64,000 nt of DNA from Tachypleus tridentatus (Eukaryota > Arthropoda > Merostomata > Xiphosura > Limulidae), in NCBI RefSeq assembly GCF_004210375.1, contig NC_134834.1, forward strand, positions 12,633,857 to 12,697,856. The letters are read 5' to 3'. The position numbers and the translations under genes were made by a program. Below the pieces are notes generated by a model. The model saw only the letters and a program-made list of their open reading frames with translations, ran no database searches and was not told the origin of the DNA. Shown here in pieces: positions 1 through 11,328 of the stretch (within the stretch, counting starts at the first letter, position 1; each line of letters begins with the position of its first letter).

Positions 1-1199
1 TAGATATAACTTTATTTTATATTTTCTAATTTTTTATTTTTGACTTTTTTATCTGTTGTTTGGCGCTAACCAACTTGGCTATTTCGCTTCAAACAACCAA
101 TTTTGGGGTATGAACTTTTAACGATCATCGTCTGGCTGTTTTAAAAAAATTCAAAAAACAAATTTTGAAGTTGTTTCGTTTTAACTAAGGAGACACACAA
201 AACTTTTATTTTAAGCAATTTATTTAACATCAAGCACAGCCAAACCAATACACGAAACCACTAAAATACTAGTAGAAATCACAATGTGTAGAAATATCAA
301 TCAGGATAAACACAGTAACTGTAACTGAAGTAAATTTTCCTGCAAAGCTATTTCCTCTGTTCATAACTGAAGTTATTTATGATTCAAAGTATAGAACAAT
401 TTATTCTAGTGTAAGTTGAGACGAAACACGATTCTTTGTTACTATTTGAGTATATTTTTATCTAAAATACATATTCAATCTGCTGTTTAGTGCGTAATAA
501 GATTTTAGTTAACCACAAGCTAGGCCTAACTAGGAATAAAACTAGTGCACCTGTATAAAAACGTGTTGGTGAGGCCTAACAGAAAACTAAAACAAAGGTA
601 GGAAGGAAAATAGAAACGTTCTACACTCGTTAGAACGTGTCGCTGCACGTACGTGTTTTAGAACACAAACACATGTTGCTTCCCTCAATGAATGCGGAAT
701 GCTGGGTAAAGATGGCTTAGATGTAACAGTGTACGAATGTTTAATATAAATTTTAGACAGAATCAACATAGAAGAAACAACTTCATCTTATTTCATTTGA
801 CTTGCTGTTAAGTCACTTTTTTTTACCTGATTTTCGGACTTTAAAGTTTCACACTATATGGTCTTTCACTTTTGACTTTTTGTTCGATTCTTTGGTAAAA
901 TAGCCTAATTGGTTTGCACCAAAAAAGCGCCAAACAGCCTACTATTAAATATTCGTTATAACTATCGGTTATACGTATATTTTAATTTTTGAAAATCAAC
1001 AGTATTTTGTTAACCCCACCGTTCTTATTGTTTACTAATTAATGTAAACTATTGACAACACAATGCTACCTAAGCAACGTGTAATATTTGAAATCGTTAT
1101 GAGTGACTTTATTTTTGTAGCTCGGGGGTGGGATGTATATCCCATACCACTTGTGGTTAGACGAAACCTTACTTCGCACATTTATGAAATCTAAGTGTT

Positions 1200-1205
1200 T
1201 TTATT
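1200..1205 (-). terminator. Polyadenylation signal AATAAA, copy 1
   Basis: The plus strand reads TTTATT, so the minus strand has AATAAA about 90 nt past the stop codon of the copy-1 remnant. The same hexamer sits at the same relative place in the other copies. Confidence 0.5.
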
Positions 1206-1293
1206 TAAGCAAATCAATTTCAAATACCAAAAAAATATAAGAACATCAACACAAGCAGTCACCAGACTAAGAAGTGCTGATGGAAAGCTGTCT

Positions 1294-1454
1294 TTACTGA
1301 GAAAATTTGTTCTTATCCCCAACGAAGGGGTTGTCCACGTGGTCGAATAAAGCTCCCTCTACCGACAGCAGGAAAAAGTAAGTATCTCCTGTGCCGTTGT
1401 CTGCGAAAGTCTTAGGCCTCCAGTAGGTGAACAAACTCAGAGATTTCTTCACTG
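1294..1454 (-). pseudogene. 5'-truncated copy 1 of the secreted-protein gene
   Basis: Only the last ~52 codons survive, matching residues 74-125 of the intact copy 2, in frame to a TAA stop at 1294-1296. The sequence differs slightly from copy 2, for example Asp-Thr-Tyr in place of Asp-Ser-Glu near residue 97 and Ser instead of Thr two residues before the end. The start codon, signal peptide and first 73 codons are gone. At 1454/1455 the exon jumps directly into the 3' end of a SINE which, in copy 2, lies several hundred bases upstream of the gene. This is therefore a simple deletion. The remnant cannot make the secreted product unless an unseen exon replaces the lost part, and I see none. 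Confidence 0.85.
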
Positions 1455-1517
1455 AGGGACGGCTAGCACAGATAGCCCTCGAGTAGCTTTGTGCGAAATT
1501 TCAAAAAACAAAAACAA
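1455..1517 (+). mobile_element. 3' remnant of type-1 SINE, cut by deletion
   Basis: This is the last ~60 bp of the same insertion that is complete at 5435-5711 in unit 2. It is followed by the same target-site copy 'tgcttggcacagg' (1518-1530). Its left end is the deletion breakpoint in the gene exon. Confidence 0.85.
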
Positions 1518-1587
1518 TGCTTGGCACAGGTCGTGTTGTTGTTTTAATACCATTATTTTAAAAAAAACAACCTAACCTAACGAATTG

Positions 1588-1852
1588 GTTTGGTTTGGAA
1601 TTTCGCCCAATGCTATAGGAGAGATATCTGCGTTAGCCGTCCCTAATTTAGCAGTGTAAGACCAGAGAGAGGGAAGGCAGCTAGTCATCACCTCCCACAG
1701 CCAACTCTTTTACCAACGAATAGTGGGATTGACCGTAACATTATAACGCCACCACGTCCGAAAGGGCGAACATGTTTAATGTGAAAGGGATTGGAACTCA
1801 CGACCCTCAGATTACGAGTCGAGTGCATTATTCATCTGGCCATGCTGGACCT
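1588..1852 (-). mobile_element. Type-1 tRNA-derived SINE (unit 1, first)
   Basis: Read on the minus strand, it has a tRNA-like head with 'gactcgtaatctgagggtc', the family body ('ggcggtgggtggtgatgac'-like) and an A-rich tail. It is flanked by imperfect target-site duplications CCTAACGAATTG (1576-1587) and CCTAGCGAATTG (1853-1864). Confidence 0.85.
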
Positions 1853-2051
1853 CCTAGCGAATTGATGACTTATTAAACATAATAACTTAATTAAAGGATT
1901 AATTGTATTAAAATAAAAACAATAGTTTTTTTCGGGACCTCGTTTCCTTTAACCTAGAATATTTTGATTTAGTCAGTTCAAAAAGATATGAATCATTTTT
2001 TGTCAGTGTTAATGGATTGGATTTAACTCGTCATTTTCTTTCATTGGAAAT

Positions 2052-2570
2052 GGCCCCCTCCGAGACAGCGGTAAGTCTATGGATTTACATTGTTAAAATC
2101 AACGGCTCGTTTCACCTTGGTGGACACAGCAGATGTGGCTTTTCTATAAGAAAAAACGCACTTATAAAAAATGTCCCTCGCTGGTGCAGAGGTAAGTCTA
2201 CGGATTTATAACGCTAAAATCAGGATTCGACTCCCCTCAGACGAATCAGCAGATGGCCCGATATGACTTGCTATTGTGGGGCGTTTCTAAAGCTCAGGTC
2301 ACAATTACCCACGTTTTGTTTTCGAGCTGTCGATGGTCCCACTGTTCAACTTGCTTGTGTTTTTAACTTTAACAGGCCATTCGCCTTTTAATTCTGTGTA
2401 ACTCTTTTAACCGAGTTTTAACATTAATTTCTCCAGTTCTCGTGTCCACCCGCTAGTACAACGGTAAGTCTACGTACTTACAACGCTAAAATCAGGTGTT
2501 CGATTTCCTTGGTAGGCTCAGCAGATAGCTTGATGTGACTTTGCTATTAGAAAACACACACAAACACTTA
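2052..2570 (+). mobile_element. Cluster of three type-2 tRNA-like SINE copies (unit 1)
   Basis: Three plus-strand copies lie near 2052-2167, 2175-2277 and 2446-2570. Each has the D-arm-like 'acagcggtaagtctac', a body with 'aacgctaaaatcag', a degenerate B-box ('gttcgatttcc') and the tail 'gctcagcagatagc...gactttgctatta'. The first two are nearly back to back. The heads are too degraded to call functional tRNA genes. Confidence 0.8.
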
Positions 2571-2595
2571 TTTTCTAGTAATTTTAGTTTTCAAT

Positions 2596-2655
2596 TTTTT
2601 ACCGGTTGTTTGGCGCAGATAACCTTATTGCTTTGCGCCAGTAAAACCACTCAAC
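2596..2655 (+). repeat. 'gttgtttggcgcag' interspersed element, unit 1
   Basis: This short element 'accggttgtttggcgcagat...ttgcgccagtaaaa' also appears in the other units, at 16311 and at 18037, and in diverged inverted form near 885-950. It probably is the tail of a further SINE family. Confidence 0.5.
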
Positions 2656-2860
2656 ATTCGGAAGGTGCGTATTTATATTATTTTTATGTGCATGTTTACA
2701 GAAGATTACACATCTTCTTGATACACACATAAGTAGAGTATTAGAATGAGGCTGAATTCAGACTTAAACGAAACTTTGGGAACTGGATTTTATTTTTAAG
2801 CTATCTCTGCTGTACCAACCACGAGTATCAAAATCCGGTTTTTAGCCTAGATAGTGGGTT

Positions 2861-3135
2861 TGTTTGATTTTTGAATTTTGCGCAAAGCTACATGAGGGCT
2901 ATCTGCGCTACCCGTCTCTAAGTTAGCAGTGTGAGACTAGAGGAAAGGCAACTAGTCATCACCACCCACCGCCAACTTTTGGGCTACTCTCTTTACCAAC
3001 GAATAGTGGGATTGACTGTAACTTTATAACACTGCCACGGCTGAAAGGGCGAAAATGTTTAATGTGAAGGAGATTGGAGTCCGCGACTTTCAGATTACAA
3101 GTCGAACGCCTTATCCACCTGGCCATGCCGGGCCC
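2861..3135 (-). mobile_element. Type-1 SINE (unit 1, second)
   Basis: This is a complete minus-strand type-1 SINE with its tRNA-like head at the right end ('ccatgccgggccc'). An open frame at 2959-3225 runs through it and is not a gene. Confidence 0.85.
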
Positions 3136-4703
3136 TGAAGTAGGGTTAGTTTGAACCACAATTAATCTGTGATGTTGATTTCCAAGCTGACATTCTGTTG
3201 AGCCATGCAGTGAAGTTAAACCCATAATCTTGAGAGCTTAGTCGGTTAAATTTCTTGTTTTAATAAGTCACTTTCGTTTTAGCAAAACTTTGCGATATAA
3301 TTTTGTCGATTATTCCAGTTTTAGACGTCACAACTGTGAGTGGCAGGACCGTTTCAGATTTGTGTTTACTAAGAGTTAATCCCTGTTGGACGGATTCGTA
3401 GGCGATTAGTGATATTGCCCGTTTTTATTGTGGATTTAGCTTGTTACGGGACGTAGCTGTTATCAATTCTTTGTTGTTGTTGTAAGAATTGTCTTTGCTT
3501 AGATATAACTTTATTTTATATTTTCTAATTTTTTATTTTTGAGTTTTTTATCTGTTGTTTGGCGCTAACCAAATAAGCTATTTCGCGTCAAACAACCAAT
3601 TTTGGGATATGAACTTTTAACGATCATCGTCTGGCTGTTTTAAAAAAAATACAAAAAACAAATTTTGAAGTTGTTTCGTTTTAACTAAGAAGACACACAA
3701 AACTTTTATTTTAAGCAATTTATTTAACATCAAGCACAGCCAAACCAATACACAAACCACTAAAATACTAGTAGAAATCACAATGTGTAGAAATATCAAT
3801 CAGGGTAAACACAGTAACTGTAACTGAAGTAAATTTTCCTGCAAAGCTATTTCCTCTGTTCATAACTGAAGTTGTGTATAATTCAAAGTATAGAACAATT
3901 TATTCTAGTGTAAGTTGAGACGAAACACGATTCTTTGTTACTTATTTGAGTATATTTTTATATAAAATAGATATTCAATCTGCTGTTTAGTGCGTAATAA
4001 GATTTTAGTTAACCACAAGCTAGGCCTAACTAGGAATAAAACTAGTGCACCTGTATAAAAACGTGTTGGTGAGGCCTAACAGAAAACTAAAACAAAGGTA
4101 GGAAGGAAAATAGAAACGTTCTACACTCGTTAGAACGTGTCGCTGCACGTACGTGTTTTAGAACACAAACACATGTTACTTCCCTCAATGAATGCGGAAT
4201 GCTGGGTAAAGGTGGCTTAGATGTAACAGTGTACGAATGTTTAATATAAATTTTAGACAGAATCAACATAGACGAAACAACTTCATCTTATTTCACTTGA
4301 CTTGCTGTTAAGTCACTTTTTTTTTACCTGATTTTCGGATTTTAAAGTTTCACACTATATGGTCTTTCACTTTTGACTTTTTGTTCGATTCTTTGGTAAA
4401 ATAGCCTAATTGGTTTGCACCAAAAAGCACCAAACAGCCTACTATTAAATATTGATCAACGTTATAACTATCGGTTATACGTATATTTTAATTTTTTAAA
4501 TCAACAGTATTTTGTTAACCCCACCGTTCTTATTGTTTACTAATTAATGTAAACTATTGACAACACAATGCTACCTAAGCAACGTGTAATATTTGAAATC
4601 GTTATAAGTTACTATATTTTTGTAGCTCGGGGGTGGGACTTATATCCCATACCACTTGTGGTTAGACGAAACCTTACTTCGCACATTTATGAAATCTAAG
4701 TGT

Positions 4704-4709
4704 TTTATT
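4704..4709 (-). terminator. Polyadenylation signal AATAAA, copy 2
   Basis: The plus strand TTTATT gives a minus-strand AATAAA about 88 nt after the stop of the intact gene. It is conserved in the other three units (1200-1205, 8909-8914, 12883-12888). Confidence 0.6.
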
Positions 4710-4796
4710 TAAGCAAATCAATTTCAAATACCAAAACATATAAGAACATCAACATAAGCAGACATCAGACTAAGAAGTGCTGATGGAAAGCTGTCT

Positions 4797-5174
4797 TCAC
4801 TGAGTAAATTTGTTCTTATCCCCAACGAAGGGGTTGTCCACGTGGTCGAATAAAGCTCCCTCTACCGACAGCAGAAAAAACTCAGAATCTCCTGTGCCGT
4901 TGTCTGCGAAAGTCTTAGGCCTCCAGTAGGTGAACAAACTCAGAGATTTCTTCACTGGTGAATTCGGCTTCTCAGACTGTGATTGACCAATCTTCTCACC
5001 GTGAAGATAGTTCACAGCATCAGTGAAGGAATTGATGCCTTTTTGAGCAAGGTCGTTCTCCAGAACTGGTCTCTTCAGGTTGTAGATTTCCTTACAAATA
5101 GGCAAACAATTCGAAGACATAGCAAACCACATTATGACAATCGCGAAAATAAAGGTTTGGATGTAGAGTTTCAT
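4797..5174 (-). CDS. Small secreted protein, unknown family (intact copy)
   Basis: This encodes a 125-residue protein in one exon, ATG at 5172-5174 and TGA at 4797-4799. Residues 1-22 look like a secretion signal: Met-Lys, then a long hydrophobic run to about Met19, then Ser-Ser-Asn. The mature part is polar and has only two cysteines (C23 and C27, in 'NCLPICKEIY'), so it is not a multi-disulfide defensin or coagulogen type. There is a KPNSPVKK stretch (residues 69-76), one N-glycosylation sequon at Asn92 (NGT), and an acidic/aromatic C-terminus ('LFDHVDNPFVGDK'). The ATG follows a splice-acceptor-like TTTTCAG two bases upstream, so a 5'-UTR intron is likely. An AATAAA lies 88 nt downstream. 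I do not recognise the family. The role is unknown; an extracellular or haemolymph location is inferred from the signal peptide only. Confidence 0.7.
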   Translation of the reverse strand: MKLYIQTFIFAIVIMWFAMSSNCLPICKEIYNLKRPVLENDLAQKGINSFTDAVNYLHGEKIGQSQSEKPNSPVKKSLSLFTYWRPKTFADNGTGDSEFFLLSVEGALFDHVDNPFVGDKNKFTQ

Positions 5175-5188
5175 ACCTGAAAATTAAC
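5175..5188 (-). other. Putative 3' splice site before the ATG
   Basis: Minus strand reads 'gttaattttcag' and then 'gtATG'. It is conserved in copy 4 and kept as 'ttttgag' in copy 3. It implies a non-coding first exon further right; I could not place its donor. Confidence 0.5.
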
Positions 5189-5434
5189 AACAATGATGAA
5201 TTAATTTCAATAACAACGAGAGTAAGCGGCGGCGACATCTACATCACATTTCATCCTGAAGTTGGACAGTGTCATTGATGGTGGTAACACTATCCATAAA
5301 TCAGGTTCAATATTAATTTGAATGGAAGAGGCCAAGAACTTAAAACAAAATGAAACAACCTAAACACAAGAATAACTTGGGCATTGTTAAGATTTTATTG
5401 TATGGTACTTATTTTGACAGTTGCTTGGCACAGG

Positions 5435-5711
5435 AGGCGGCATAGCCAAGCGTGTTAAGGCGTGCGACTCGTAATCCGAGGGTCGCGGGTTCGTATCCCC
5501 GTCGTGCCAAACATGCTCGCACTTTCAGCCGTGGAGGCGTTATAATGTGACGATCAATCCCACTATTCGTTGGGAAAGAGTAGCCCAAGAGTTGGCGGTG
5601 GGTGGTGATGACTAGCTGCCTTCCCTCTAGTCTTACACTGCTAAATCAGGGACGGCTAGCACAGATAGCTCTCGAGTAGCTTTGTGCGAAATTTCAAAAA
5701 AAGAAAAACAA
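5435..5711 (+). mobile_element. Type-1 tRNA-derived SINE, unit-2 insertion
   Basis: This SINE is complete, flanked by a perfect 13-bp target-site duplication TGCTTGGCACAGG (5422-5434 and 5712-5724). Units 3 and 4 show the empty site ('ccttggcacaggtcgtg'). The head is tRNA-like, with loop CTCGTAA (anticodon CGT, threonine-like) and B-box 'gggttcgtatccc'. The body contains 'ggcggtgggtggtgatgac' and the tail is A-rich. It lies upstream of the minus-strand gene. Confidence 0.93.
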
Positions 5712-5779
5712 TGCTTGGCACAGGTCGTGTTGTTGTTTTAATACCATTATTTTAAAAAACAACCTAACCTAACGAATTG

Positions 5780-6042
5780 GTTTGGTTTGGAATTTCGCCC
5801 AATGCTATAGGAGAGATATCTGCGTTAGCCGTCCCTAATTTAGCAGTGTAAGACCAGAGAGGGAAGGCAGCTATTCATCACCTCCCACATCCAACTCTTT
5901 TACCAACGAATAGTGGGATTGACCGTCACATTATAACGCCACCACGTCCGAAAGGGCGAACATGTTTAATGTGAAAGGGATTGGAACTCACGACCCTCAG
6001 ATTACGAGTCGAGTGCATTATTCATCTGGCCATGCTGGACCT
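5780..6042 (-). mobile_element. Type-1 SINE (unit 2, first)
   Basis: This is the ortholog of the SINE at 1588-1852, with the same flanking duplication CCTAACGAATTG / CCTAGCGAATTG. It was therefore present before the segment duplicated. Confidence 0.85.
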
Positions 6043-6243
6043 CCTAGCGAATTGATGACTTATTAAACATAATAACTTAATTAAAGGATTAATTGTATTA
6101 AAATAAAAACAATAGTTTTTTTCGGGACCTCGTTTCCTTTAACCTAGAATATTTTGATTTAGTCAGTTCAAAAAGATATCAATCATTTTTGGTCAGTGTT
6201 AATGGATTGGATTTAACTCGTCATTTTCTTTCATTGGAAATGG

Positions 6244-6772
6244 CCCCCGCCGAGACAGCGGTAAGTCTATGGATTTACATTGTTAAAATCAACGGCTCGT
6301 TTCACCTTGGTGGACACAGCAGATTGCCCGATGTGGCTTTTCTATAAGAAAAAAACGCACTTATAAAAAATGTCCCTCGCCGGTGCAGAGGTAAGTCTAC
6401 GGATTTATAACGCTAAAATCAGGAATTCGACTCCCCTCAGACGAATCAGCAGATGGCCCGATATGACTTGCTATTGTGGGGCGTTTCTAAAGCTCAGGTC
6501 ACAATTACCCACGTTTTGTTTTCGACCTGTCGATGGTCCCACTGTTCAACTTGCTTGTGTTTTTAACTTTTAACAGGCCATTCGCCTTTTTAATTCTGTG
6601 TAACTCTTTTAACCGAGTTTTAACATTAATTTCTCCAGTTCTCGTGTCCACCCGCTAGTACAACGGTAAGTCTACGTACTTACAACGCTAAAATCAGGTG
6701 TTCGATTTCCCTTGGTAGGCTCAGCAGATAGCTTGATGTGACTTTGCTATTAGAAAAACACACACAAACACT
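6244..6772 (+). mobile_element. Cluster of three type-2 SINE copies (unit 2)
   Basis: Copies near 6244-6365, 6374-6477 and 6648-6772 have the same order as in unit 1. As in unit 1, about 70 bp are missing between two 'ttgctat' repeats compared with units 3 and 4. Confidence 0.8.
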
Positions 6773-7064
6773 TATTTTCTAGTAATTTTAGTTTTCAATT
6801 TTTTACCGGTTGTTTGGCGCAGATAACCTTATTGCTTTGCGCCAGTAAAAACCACTCAACATTCGGAAGGTGCGTATTTATATTATTTTTATGTGCATGT
6901 TTACAGAAGATTACACATCTTCTTGATACACACATAAGTAGAGTATTAGAATGAGGCTGAATTCAGACTTAAACGAAACTTTGGGAAGTGGATTTTATTT
7001 TTTAAGCTATCTATGCTGTACCAACCACGAGTATCAAAATCCGGTTTTTAGCCTAGATAGTGGG

Positions 7065-7338
7065 TTTGTTTGATTTTGAATTTTGCGCAAAGCTACATGA
7101 GGGCTATCTGCGCTACCCGTCTCTAAGTTAGCAGTGTGAGACTAGAGGAAAGGCAACTAGTCATCACCACCCACCGCCAACTTTTGGGCTACTCTTTTAC
7201 CAACGAATAGTGGGATTGACTGAAACTTTATAACACTGCAACGGCTGAAAGGGCGAAAATGTTTAATGTGAAGGAGATTGGAGTCCGCGACTTTCAGATT
7301 ACAAGTCGAACGCCTTATCCACCTGGCCATGCCGGGCC
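7065..7338 (-). mobile_element. Type-1 SINE (unit 2, second)
   Basis: It corresponds to 2861-3135. The minus-strand open frame 7157-7429 across it is SINE-derived. Confidence 0.85.
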
Positions 7339-9002
7339 CTGAAGTAGGGTTAGTTTGAACCACAATTAATCTGTGATGTTGATTTCCAAGCTGACATTCT
7401 GTTGAGCCATGCAGTGAAGTTAAACCCATAATCTTAAAAGCTTAGGCGGTTAAATTTCTTGTTTTAATAAGTCACTTTCGTTTTAGCAAAAACTTTGCGA
7501 TATAATTTTTGTCGATTATTCCAGTTTTAGACGTTACAACTGTGAGTGGCAGGACCGTTTCAGATTTGTGTTTCCTAAGAGTTAATCCCTGTTGGACGGT
7601 TTCGTAGGCGATTAGTGATATTGCCCGTTTTTATTGTGCTTTTAGATTGTTAGAGGACGTAGCTGTTATCAATTCTTTGTTGTTGTTGTAAGAATTGTCT
7701 TTGCTTAGATATAACTTTATTTTATATTTTCTAATTTTTTATTTTTGACTTTTTTATCTGTTGTTTGGCGCCAACCAACTTGGCTATTTCGCTTCAAACA
7801 AGCAATTTTGGGATATGAACTTTTAACGATCATCGTCTGGCTGTTTGAAAAAAACTACAAAAAACAAATTTTGAAGTTGTTTCGTTTTAACTAAGGAGAC
7901 ACACAAAACTTTTATTTTAAGCAATTTATTTAACATCAAGCACAACCAAACAATACACGAAACCACTAAAAATACTAGTAGAAATCACAATGTGTAGCAA
8001 TATCAATCAGGATAAACACAGTAACTGTAACTAAAGTAAATTTTCCTGCAAAGCTATTTCCTCTGTTCATAACTGAAGTTATTTATGATTCAAAGTATAG
8101 AACAATTTATTCTAGTGTAAGTTGAGACGAAACACGATTCTTTGTTACTATTTGAGTATATTTTATCTAAAATACATATTCAATCTGCTGTTTAGTGCGT
8201 AATAAGATTTTAATTAACCACAAGCTAGGCCTAACTAGGAATAAAACTAGTGCACCTGTATAAAAACGTGTTGGTGAGGCCTAACATAAAACTAAAAACA
8301 AAGGTAGGAAGGAAAATAGAAACGTTCTACACTTGTTAGAACGTGTCGCTGCACGTACGTGTTTTAGAACACAAACACATGTTGCTTCCCTCAATGAATG
8401 CGGAATGCTGGGTAAAGATGGCTTAGATGTAACAGTGTACGAATGTTTAATATAAATTTTAGACAGAATCAACATAGAAGAAACAACTTCATCTTATTTC
8501 ATTTGACTTGCTGTTAAGTCACTTTTTTTTTTTACCTGATTTTCGGACTTTAAAGTTTCACACTACATGGTCTTTCACTTTTGACTTTTTGTTCGATTCT
8601 TTGGTAAAATAGCCTAATTGGTTTGCACCAAAAAAGCGCCAAACAGCCTACTATTAAATATTCGTTATAACTATCGGTTATACGTATATTTTAATTTTTG
8701 AAAATCAACAGTATTTTGTTAACCCCACCGTTCTTATTGTTTACTAATTAATGTAAACTATTGACAACACAATGCTACCTAAGCAACGTGTAATATTTGA
8801 AATCGTTATAAGTGACTTTATTTTTGTAGCTCGGGGGTGGGATATATATCCCATACCACTTGTGGTTAGACGAAACCTTACTTCGCACATTTATGAAATC
8901 TAAGTGTTTTTATTTAAGCAAATCAATTTCAAATACCAAAAAAATATAAGAACATCAACACAAGCAGTCACCAGACTAAGAAGTGCTGATGGAAAGCTGT
9001 CT

Positions 9003-9377
9003 TTACTGAGAAAATTTGTTCTTATCCCCAACGAAGGGGTTGTCCACGTGGTCGAATAAAGCCTCTACCGACAGCAGGAAAAGTAAGAATCTCCTGTGCC
9101 GTTGTCTGCGAAAGTCTTAGGCCTCCAGTAGGTGAACAAACTCAGAGATTTCTTCACTGGTGAATTCGGCTTCTCAGACTGTGATTGACCAATCTTCTCA
9201 CCGTGAAGATAGTTCACAGCATCAGTGAAGGAATTGATGCCTTTTTTGAGCAAGGTCGTTCTCCAGAACTGTTCTCTTCAGGTTGTAGATTTCCTTACAA
9301 ATAGACAAACAATTCGAAGACATAGCAAACCACATTATGACAATCGCGAAAAAAAAGGTTTGGATGTAGAGTTTCAT
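9003..9377 (-). pseudogene. Frameshifted copy 3 of the secreted-protein gene
   Basis: The ATG is at 9375-9377 and the region aligns end to end with copy 2 (375 against 378 nt). Three changes explain the length. There is one extra base in a T-run at 9242-9247 (codons 44-46), one base missing in the A-run near 9079-9084, and three bases missing near 9060. The first shift leads to a TGA at 9222-9224 after about 51 codons. Residue changes in the surviving start include Ile9 to Phe and Pro25 to Ser. The polyadenylation hexamer is kept at 8909-8914. Both single-base shifts lie in homopolymers, so sequencing error remains possible, but as given the copy is broken. Confidence 0.75.
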
Positions 9378-9694
9378 ACCTCAAAATTAACAACAATGAT
9401 GAATTAATTTCAATAACAACGAGAGTAAGCGGTGGCGACATCTACAGCATATTTCATCCTGAAGTTGTACAGTGTCATTGATGGTGGTAACACTATCCAT
9501 AAATCAGGTTCAATATTAATTTGAATGGAAGAGGCCAAAAACTTAAAAACAAAATGAAACAACCTAAACACAAGAATAACTTGGCCATTGTTTAGATTTT
9601 TTTGTATGGTACTTATTTGTGACAGTTCCTTGGCACAGGTCGTGTTGTTGTTTTAATACCATTATTTTAAAAAACAACCTAACCTAACGAATTG

Positions 9695-9955
9695 GTTTGG
9701 TTTGGAATTTCGCCCAATGCTATAGGAGAGATATCTGCGTTAGCCGTCCCTAATTTAGCAGTGTAAGACCAGAGAGAAGGCAGCTAGTCATCACCACCCA
9801 CAGCCAACTCTTTTACCAACGAATAGTGGGATTGACCGTCACATTATAACGCCCCCACGACCGAAAGGGCGAACATGTTTAATGTGAAAGGGAATGGAAC
9901 TCATGACCCTCAGATTACGAGTCGAGTGCATTATTCATCTGGCCATGCCGGACTT
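9695..9955 (-). mobile_element. Type-1 SINE (unit 3, first)
   Basis: It is orthologous to 1588-1852 and 5780-6042, with flanks CCTAACGAATTG (9683-9694) and 'cctagcgaattt' (9956-9967). Confidence 0.85.
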
Positions 9956-10155
9956 CCTAGCGAATTTATGACTTATTAAAAATAATAACTTAATTAAAGG
10001 ATTAATTGTATTAAAATAAAAACAATAGTTTTTTCGGGACCTCGTTTCCTTTAACCTAGAATATTTTGATTTAGTCAGTTCAAGAAGATATGAATCATTT
10101 TTGGTCAGTCTTAATGGATTGGATTTTAACTCGTCATTTTCTTTCATTGGAAATG

Positions 10156-10765
10156 GCCCCCGCCGAGACAGCGGTAAGTCTATGGATTTACATTGTTAAA
10201 ATCAACGGCTCGTTTCACCTTGGTGGACACAGCAGATTGCCCGATATGTCTTTGCTATAAGAAAAAAACGCACATTACAAAAATGTCCCTCGCTGGTACA
10301 GAGGTAAGTCTACGGATTTATAACGCTAAAAATCAGGGATTCGATTCCCCTCAGAAGAATCAGCAGATGGCCCGATATGACTTGCTATATAAAAAACAGA
10401 CACGGCAGATAGCCCGAAGTGGCTTTGCTATAAGAAAACACAAATCTCTTGGGATTAATTTGCTATTGTGGGGCGTTTCTAAAGGTCAGGTCACAATTAC
10501 CCACGTTTTGTTTCCGAGCTGTCGATGGTCCCACTGTTCAACTTGCTTGTGTTTTTAACTTTTAACAGGCCATTCGCCTTTTTAATTCTGTGTAACTCTT
10601 TTAACCGAGTTTTAACATTAATTTCTCCAGTTCTCGTGTCCAACCGCTAGTACAACGGTAAGTCTACGTACTTACAACGCTAAAATCAGGTGTTCGATTT
10701 CCTTGGTAGGCTCAGCAGATAGCTTGATGTGACTTTGCTATTAGAAAACACACACAAACACTTAT
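10156..10765 (+). mobile_element. Type-2 SINE cluster (unit 3, long form)
   Basis: It has the same three heads as units 1 and 2, at about 10156, 10287 and 10640. After the second head there is an extra stretch holding another 'cggcagatagcccgaagtgg' tail, bounded by 'ttgctat' repeats. A plus-strand open frame 10193-10558 is made of this SINE sequence. Confidence 0.8.
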
Positions 10766-11052
10766 TTTTAGTAATTTTAGTTTTCAATTTTTTTACCGGT
10801 TGTTTGGCGCAGATAGCCTTATTGCTTTGCGCCAGTAAAAACCACTCAACATTCGGAAGGTGCGTATTTATATTATTTTTATGTGCATGTTTACAGAAGA
10901 TTACACATCTTCTTGATACACACGTAAGTAGAGTATTAGAATGAGGCTGAATTCAGACTTAAACGAAACTTTGGGAACTGGATTTATTTTTAAGCTATCT
11001 ATGCTGTACCAACCACGAGTATCAAAATCCGGTTTTTAGCCTAGATAGTGGG

Positions 11053-11328
11053 TTTGTTTGTTTTTTGAATTTTGCGCAAAGCTACATGAGGGCTATCTGC
11101 GCTACCCGTCTCTAAGTTAGCAGTGTGAGACTAGAGGAAAGGCAACTAGTCATCACCACCTACCGCCAACTTTTAGGCTACTCTTTTGCCAACGAATAGT
11201 GGGATTGACTGTACCTTTATAACACTGTCACGGCTGAAAGGGCGAACATGTTTAATGTGAAGGAGATTGGAGTCCGCGACTTTCAGATTACGAGTCGAAC
11301 GCTTTATCCACCTGGCCATGCCGGGCCC
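11053..11328 (-). mobile_element. Type-1 SINE (unit 3, second)
   Basis: It corresponds to 2861-3135 and 7065-7338 and is followed by the shared right flank 'ctgaagtagggctag'. Confidence 0.85.

Larger units (their letters stand above)
2..3500. repeat. Array unit 1
   Basis: This is the shortest complete unit. Relative to unit 2 it lacks about 0.7 kb, from the middle of the gene exon to near the end of the SINE that unit 2 carries. The rest is collinear with unit 2, including the short version of the type-2 SINE region. Confidence 0.9.
3501..7706. repeat. Array unit 2
   Basis: This is the longest unit. It carries the only intact gene copy and a complete extra SINE (5435-5711) that is absent from units 3 and 4. 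Confidence 0.9.

Noticed and set aside
5443-5515. Functional tRNA-Thr gene
   Set aside because: The anticodon-like loop reads CGT, but the anticodon stem is mismatched. It is the head of a SINE with target-site duplications; the same holds for all other tRNA-like heads here.
2959-7429. 88-90 codon minus-strand ORFs containing 'GPGMARWIRRS'
   Set aside because: They translate the head of type-1 SINEs.
587-8475. 60-64 codon minus-strand ORF conserved in units 1-3 (587-769, 4087-4269, 8281-8475)
   Set aside because: Conservation follows from the recent segment duplication. Unit 4 lacks it, and there is no splice, promoter or family support.
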